A stretch of DNA of 5,806 nt, taken from NCBI GenBank assembly GCA_051745935.1, contig JBNJEM010000518.1, forward strand, positions 1-5,806. Reading direction: 5' to 3'. Source of the stretch: JBNJEM01 sp051745935. Lineage in GTDB: Bacteria; Planctomycetota; Planctomycetia; Pirellulales; Pirellulaceae. Below, piece by piece: positions 4,765-5,806 of this stretch. Position 1 is the first letter of the stretch; the number at the start of each line of letters is the position of its first letter. The translations under genes were made by a program, and so were the position numbers. The notes under the pieces were generated by a model. The model searched no databases, had not been told where the DNA came from, and saw nothing but the letters and a program-made list of their open reading frames with translations.

Positions 4765-5628
4765 CTACAGTTCACATTCTGTTTCCTGGACCTCGACTGG
4801 CTGTGAGGTGATTTCGCGGGGACCGTCACCGGTATCGAAGCAGGTGGCATCCATACCCTGTTCCACCGCGTATTGAAGTGAGGCGTGCAATCGCCGCAGT
4901 AGTCTCTCGGCGGTATCGTCCGGCAGGCCGGCCACGACTGCCGAGACCAGCGTGATATTGACAGGGGTGCCCTGGTGATGAAATCGGGTGTTCGTCAATG
5001 ATTGACGGACACGTTCCGCGGGCATCAACGCGTCGTCGGGGGGGAGGTCGGCCGAGAACCAGGCGAACTGGTTATCGTGGATTCCGAGCACGCGCCGGTC
5101 CCGCCGCACTTGCCGGCGGATGCGTTTATGGACAGCCTGCGAGAGCAGCCTGTAGGTTTCAGGCTCCAATTCGCCCTCCTGTAGTTCGAAACGCACTCCG
5201 CAGATGCTTGGCGTTTCGTCACGCAGCACCCCCCGGCGCCACGTTTCAAGCTCATCTTCAAGGACCTTTTCGGCCGGCCCGTCCGTCTGATTGGCTCGTC
5301 GAGTTTGCGAAGCGAGCACGATTTTGCCGGGCGTCTTGGCCACGCCTGGCTTGTCGGCTTCCCGGGTGGACTGGATCTCGTCCGCCGTGGACTCGTTGGC
5401 CGTTTCCTGGCCGCCAGGTTCATCGCTTTGCTGATTGACGAGGGTAGGCTTTGAGGGGCAAGCCCACGGCCAGCGGGGCAATGAGACGTGCAGCGGTGCA
5501 ACGACGAGTTTGATATCCGAGAGTCGTTTGGGGCCGTGGCCCGTCAGAATGGCCGTCGCGAACCCCAAGAACAGATGGGTCGCGGCGATGACAAGGATAA
5601 CGGTTAGTGCGAACGTAACGCTGTACAT
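4765..5628 (-). CDS. membrane-anchored protein with degenerate GGDEF-like domain
   Basis: The 287-residue product starts with one hydrophobic helix (about 4-29), most likely an uncleaved membrane anchor. A low-complexity linker rich in Glu, Gln, Ser and Thr (about 60-120) follows. The C-terminal part, about 122-268, has the spacing of the second half of a GGDEF domain: RRVLGIHDNQFAWF (178-191) where the signature would be, AERVRQSL (204-211), VNITLVSAVVAG (223-234) at the position of the usual TVSIG strand, and AERLLRRLHASLQYAVEQGM (240-259) where diguanylate cyclases have ADxALYxAKxxGRN. The catalytic signature is replaced by HDNQF (184-188), so cyclase activity is not expected. A role in binding c-di-GMP or another protein is possible but unproven. 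The ATG at 5628 starts the hydrophobic helix and lacks a Shine-Dalgarno sequence. An upstream minus-strand gene ends about 70 bp away, so they may share a transcript. Confidence 0.75.
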   Translation of the reverse strand: MYSVTFALTVILVIAATHLFLGFATAILTGHGPKRLSDIKLVVAPLHVSLPRWPWACPSKPTLVNQQSDEPGGQETANESTADEIQSTREADKPGVAKTPGKIVLASQTRRANQTDGPAEKVLEDELETWRRGVLRDETPSICGVRFELQEGELEPETYRLLSQAVHKRIRRQVRRDRRVLGIHDNQFAWFSADLPPDDALMPAERVRQSLTNTRFHHQGTPVNITLVSAVVAGLPDDTAERLLRRLHASLQYAVEQGMDATCFDTGDGPREITSQPVEVQETECEL

Positions 5629-5638
5629 GATTGGTGGA

Positions 5639-5678
5639 TTTCACAGGCGTGTTTCACATTTGAAGCCCGTTTCACGCC
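5639..5678 (-). repeat. three GTGAAA words before the GGDEF-like gene
   Basis: On the minus strand GTGAAA occurs three times, at 5670-5675, 5652-5657 and 5639-5644, with 18- and 13-bp spacing, within the 70 bp before the start codon. The two outer flanks also hold an inverted pair, GGCGTG 5646-5651 with CACGCC 5673-5678. This could be a regulator site in a 5' leader, or simply chance in a short spacer. The unequal spacing argues against simple helical phasing. Confidence 0.3.
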
Positions 5679-5697
5679 AAAGAGCCAAGATCCGATG

Positions 5698-5805
5698 CTA
5701 AAAAAAAGCGTACCTTACGCCAGCGAAGATCGCGAAATTCGAGCAGGGAAGGCTGACAGGGATTTCCAGCTCCGTGACGTAGCGGGCCATTCGGAGGCCG
5801 TCACT
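5698..5805 (-). CDS. 3' end of an unidentified gene, outer-membrane-like C-terminus
   Basis: A minus-strand frame is open from the right edge to a TAG at 5698-5700 and gives 35 residues ending FAIFAGVRYAFF. Alternating hydrophobic residues with a final aromatic Phe recall the last strand of an outer-membrane beta-barrel, but 35 residues are too few to name a family. Third codon positions are GC-rich (24 of 35), better than for the competing plus-strand frame, which starts at the ATG at 5695 (MLKKSVPYASEDRE) and is open to the edge with 20 of 37. The minus frame also agrees with the direction of the next gene, 70 bp downstream. Which of the two is real cannot be settled without the sequence to the right. 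Confidence 0.5.
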   Translation of the reverse strand, partial: SDGLRMARYVTELEIPVSLPCSNFAIFAGVRYAFF

Positions 5806-5806
5806 G

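Noticed and set aside
4440..4811. 123-codon plus-strand frame next to the GGDEF-like gene
   Set aside because: No domain, Arg/Pro/Gly-rich composition, and it overlaps the end of the real minus-strand gene.

Overview
The window looks like a piece of a GC-rich planctomycete chromosome, probably of the Pirellulales type. This is judged by eye from three protein architectures and was not searched. They are an ECF sigma factor paired with an anti-sigma protein whose exported half resembles the planctomycete DUF1559 / H-X9-DG (pseudopilin-derived) family, a conserved-looking hypothetical of a type I associate with planctomycetes, and a membrane protein ending in a degenerate GGDEF-like domain. Most starts lack a clear Shine-Dalgarno sequence, and intergenic spaces are long and rich in repeats.

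Layout. Positions 1-1099 are mostly non-coding. They hold a few short dyads, a perfect TATAAT hexamer, and an array of three tandem units of about 100 bp (366-665). Next comes a compact plus-strand pair: the ECF sigma factor (1100-1756) and, 11 bp later, its likely anti-sigma factor (1768-2832). These converge on a minus-strand hypothetical gene (2877-3704) across only 44 bp. Positions 3705-4764 are a gap of about 1.06 kb with no convincing gene. It contains four tandem heptanucleotides, a 15/16-nt triple repeat, a perfect 13-bp stem-loop and several smaller dyads. After it comes the minus-strand degenerate GGDEF protein (4765-5628). About 70 bp upstream of that start, the 3' end of another probable minus-strand gene enters from the right edge (5698-5805).

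How the genes may work together. The sigma and anti-sigma pair form a membrane-spanning signalling module. A cytoplasmic N-terminal domain should hold the sigma factor, and a periplasmic pseudopilin-like domain is the candidate sensor. The target genes cannot be read from this window. The two right-hand minus-strand genes may be co-transcribed. No CRISPR array, phage, transposase or toxin system is visible. The items most worth following are the sensor fusion, the 100-bp array upstream of the sigma gene, and the repeat-filled gap.
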